Part shown: positions 62,700 to 64,000 of the stretch, piece by piece
Layout: every line of letters starts with the position of its first letter
Numbering within the stretch: position 1 is the stretch's first letter
Source of the DNA: Azospirillum griseum
GTDB lineage: Bacteria; Pseudomonadota; Alphaproteobacteria; Azospirillales; Azospirillaceae
DNA: 64,000 nucleotides
Assembly (NCBI RefSeq): GCF_003966125.1
Contig: NZ_RXMA01000026.1
Coordinates: 2,356-66,355, forward strand
Direction of reading: 5' to 3'
Position numbers and translations under genes: made by a program
The notes under the pieces: model-generated
Told to the model about the DNA's origin: nothing
What the model saw: the letters and a program-made list of their open reading frames with translations, nothing else
Database searches by the model: none

Positions 62700-63647
62700 G
62701 TTGCGAAGAACGACGATGGTCTGATCATCCTCGCCAACCGCCCCGTCGCGCAGCAGGATGGCCGCCGCCAACGTCGGATCCACACGGTGCAGGCCGCGTT
62801 CGACAAACAGCACCGGCAGACGCGAACAGCCGTCGCTGTGCAGAATGACGTGGTCGCCGGTCTCCCACCGCAGATGGACGCAAGCCGGAATTTGCGGGTT
62901 GTACCCGACCATCGCCCAACGCGCGGCCAGCGACGTGACCGCACCGTTGCGAATCATGCCTCCGGCGACGGTTCCCAACGCCGTGTAATCAACCGCATGG
63001 CCGCTCAGGCGCAGAACCGCTGCGGCTCCGGTTGCACCATCGGTTGACGGCGTGGCGGTGCATATGGCGGCAAGATCGCGACGGATGGCACCGATCACCA
63101 TTTGCGCCGACAGGCCGGGTGTGGTGGAGGCCACCACAGCCTCGATACGGCGGGCGCGCCGGTTGCGGCCTGGTTGACCATCGACCAGAAGGGCCACCCC
63201 ATGGTCCGCCCCGTCGCAACGGAAAAACCACCCGTCACCACAATCCGCAGCGTTCGGGTGCGGAACCATGACCACGCCCGCATCGACCAGAGCGTGGGAG
63301 GGGGGGGGAGCGCGATCCGTTGCCCACACCCGCGCCAAATGGGCGTTGCCGACGGTGGGTGTGTGATGGGATTGGATGAACCCGGCATGCTCGACCACCC
63401 GTTCGGTCGGGTCGCGGTCAAAGGCCAAACACTCGACTCCACGCGAATCCAGCGGACGCAGCAGAAGGGTAAGGGCTGTGGGCAAACGCTCCGGCGCGCT
63501 GGTCAGCGCCGTCACCACCGTGTTCAGCCGCTCGCGGGCCGCATCGCAAAGCCGCGTGTGGGCCAACGTCATCGCCCAGTCCCGCACCGCGTCGATGTCG
63601 TCAACCGTGGCGACATCGAAGCGACGGTGGCAGTGGGTGGGCAACAT
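62661..63647 (-). CDS. SpoIIE/RsbX-type serine phosphatase with degenerate N-terminal kinase-like domain
   Basis: A 328-residue protein. Its C-terminal half fits the PP2C-like SpoIIE/RsbX group: VAVLRLSGHAVDYTALGTVAGGMIRNGAVTSLAARWAMVGYNP, GDHVILHSDGC and EDDQTIVVLRNR. The N-terminal half (RFDVATVDDIDAVRDWAMTLAHTRLCDAARERLNTVVTALTS) resembles the helix of a HATPase anti-sigma domain but lacks clear ATP-binding boxes. Such proteins work in partner-switching stress signalling. Partner rsb genes are not in the window. The ATG 63645-63647 is chosen; an open frame of 18 codons precedes it. It converges with the synthetase. Confidence 0.8.
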   Translation of the reverse strand: MLPTHCHRRFDVATVDDIDAVRDWAMTLAHTRLCDAARERLNTVVTALTSAPERLPTALTLLLRPLDSRGVECLAFDRDPTERVVEHAGFIQSHHTPTVGNAHLARVWATDRAPPPSHALVDAGVVMVPHPNAADCGDGWFFRCDGADHGVALLVDGQPGRNRRARRIEAVVASTTPGLSAQMVIGAIRRDLAAICTATPSTDGATGAAAVLRLSGHAVDYTALGTVAGGMIRNGAVTSLAARWAMVGYNPQIPACVHLRWETGDHVILHSDGCSRLPVLFVERGLHRVDPTLAAAILLRDGAVGEDDQTIVVLRNRSRRQATSCEAA

Positions 63648-63754
63648 GACAAACGCTCCACGGGGCGTGGTGTGTGGTGATGGGCGAGAGTGTAAGGCCA
63701 CCGATGGTGTGAACCCAAGCGTTCATCGTCCCAATCAACCACAACCCTGCCGGA

Positions 63755-63772
63755 GCGCCGGTTTCCCGGCGC
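63755..63772. terminator. Hairpin with GAAA tetraloop on the minus strand
   Basis: GCGCCGG (63755-63761) and CCGGCGC (63766-63772) form a perfect 7-bp stem. On the minus strand the loop is GAAA, a stable GNRA type; on the plus strand a TTTT follows. It lies 20 bp after the stop of the FixJ-like gene. Confidence 0.4.
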
Positions 63773-63792
63773 GCTTTTCCGCTGTCTCTGGA

Positions 63793-64000
63793 TCAGGGTG
63801 CCGTCATCTCAACCATGACTGGCATGGCGGGCACCGTGCGGGGGATGCTGTGGGTGCGCAGCATTTCCGCCGCTTCCCAAAGCCGTCCCAGACCAACGAT
63901 CGACCGGCAACCGGTCTTCTCCATGATGCGGGCGCGGTGCACTTCCACGGTCTTGATGCTGATGCCCAAATCCCAGGCAATGGTCTTGCTTTGTTTGCCT
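63793..64000 (-). CDS. FixJ/LuxR-family response regulator, N-terminus cut by window edge
   Basis: 69 codons of the C-terminal end are present. They read KTIAWDLGISIKTVEVHRARI then MEKTGCRSIVGLGRL, the DNA-recognition helices of a LuxR/FixJ-type domain. The tail ends with VEMTAP. The receiver domain, usually N-terminal in this family, is outside the window. The SpoIIE-like gene begins 145 bp further along the same strand. Confidence 0.85.
   Translation of the reverse strand, partial: GKQSKTIAWDLGISIKTVEVHRARIMEKTGCRSIVGLGRLWEAAEMLRTHSIPRTVPAMPVMVEMTAP

Overview
This 64 kb window is GC-rich chromosomal-type DNA from an alphaproteobacterium. A Rhodospirillales / Azospirillum-like host is likely. 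The basis is the etfB - PduO-type cobalamin adenosyltransferase - small HIG1-like membrane protein block, the many chemotaxis genes, and a response regulator joining DUF3369 to EAL output. The species is inferred, not shown. I see no rRNA, tRNA, CRISPR array or transposase. Both ends cut genes: etfB at the left (C-terminus missing) and a FixJ/LuxR-type regulator at the right (N-terminus missing).

Layout. (1) 1-6.3 kb: etfB, cobalamin adenosyltransferase, a HIG1-like protein, a Tat-exported GH1 beta-glucosidase, an NAD(P)H:quinone-type flavoprotein and small envelope proteins. (2) 6.3-15.4 kb: a membrane histidine kinase facing a convergent DUF3369/GGDEF-like/EAL response regulator, then a degenerate multi-CheW protein, a methyl-accepting chemotaxis protein (MCP) and an MscS channel with a cyclic-nucleotide-binding-like tail. 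(3) 15.4-25.3 kb: an accessory secretion/toxin module. It holds a DUF4157 metallopeptidase-like fusion, a proline-rich protein with an AT-rich nuclease-like C-terminus, ClpV, VgrG, a MORN/YwqK-type repeat protein, a DUF4280 PAAR-like tip, a third proline-rich candidate effector and a SPOR-domain protein. No sheath, tube, baseplate or membrane-complex genes are in the window. (4) 25.4-35.6 kb: a tightly packed chemosensory operon, cheY - mcp - CheB-like receiver - cheR - double cheW - cheB - cheA - mcp, with start/stop overlaps. (5) 35.7-48.7 kb: a FemAB-like acyltransferase, then an island with an AT-rich ComEC-like metallo-beta-lactamase and a 1530-residue DUF6603-like protein ending in eight exact-length 29-residue repeats. 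After these come a DegT aminotransferase, a tandem ATP-grasp protein, a glycosyltransferase and an exported phytochelatin-synthase-like cysteine peptidase. (6) 49-59 kb: a minus-strand catabolic operon of RpiR regulator, D-amino acid aminotransferase, oligopeptide/glutathione-type ABC transporter and three unusual peptidases (DmpA/P1, M55 D-aminopeptidase, isoaspartyl peptidase). (7) 59.4-64 kb: a long response regulator, a MerR regulator with an acyl-CoA synthetase, a SpoIIE-type phosphatase and the partial FixJ-like regulator.

How parts may work together. The toxin module looks like an orphan contractile-injection cargo set. Three of its proteins carry short V-x-Q-A-K type motifs, and one of them has a HExxH peptidase-like domain that could process such sites. 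The module is preceded by a promoter-like element with an 18-bp near-perfect dyad centred in a 20-bp spacer. The minus-strand operon would import unusual peptides, with D- or beta-linked residues, cleave them, and transaminate the D-amino acids under RpiR control.
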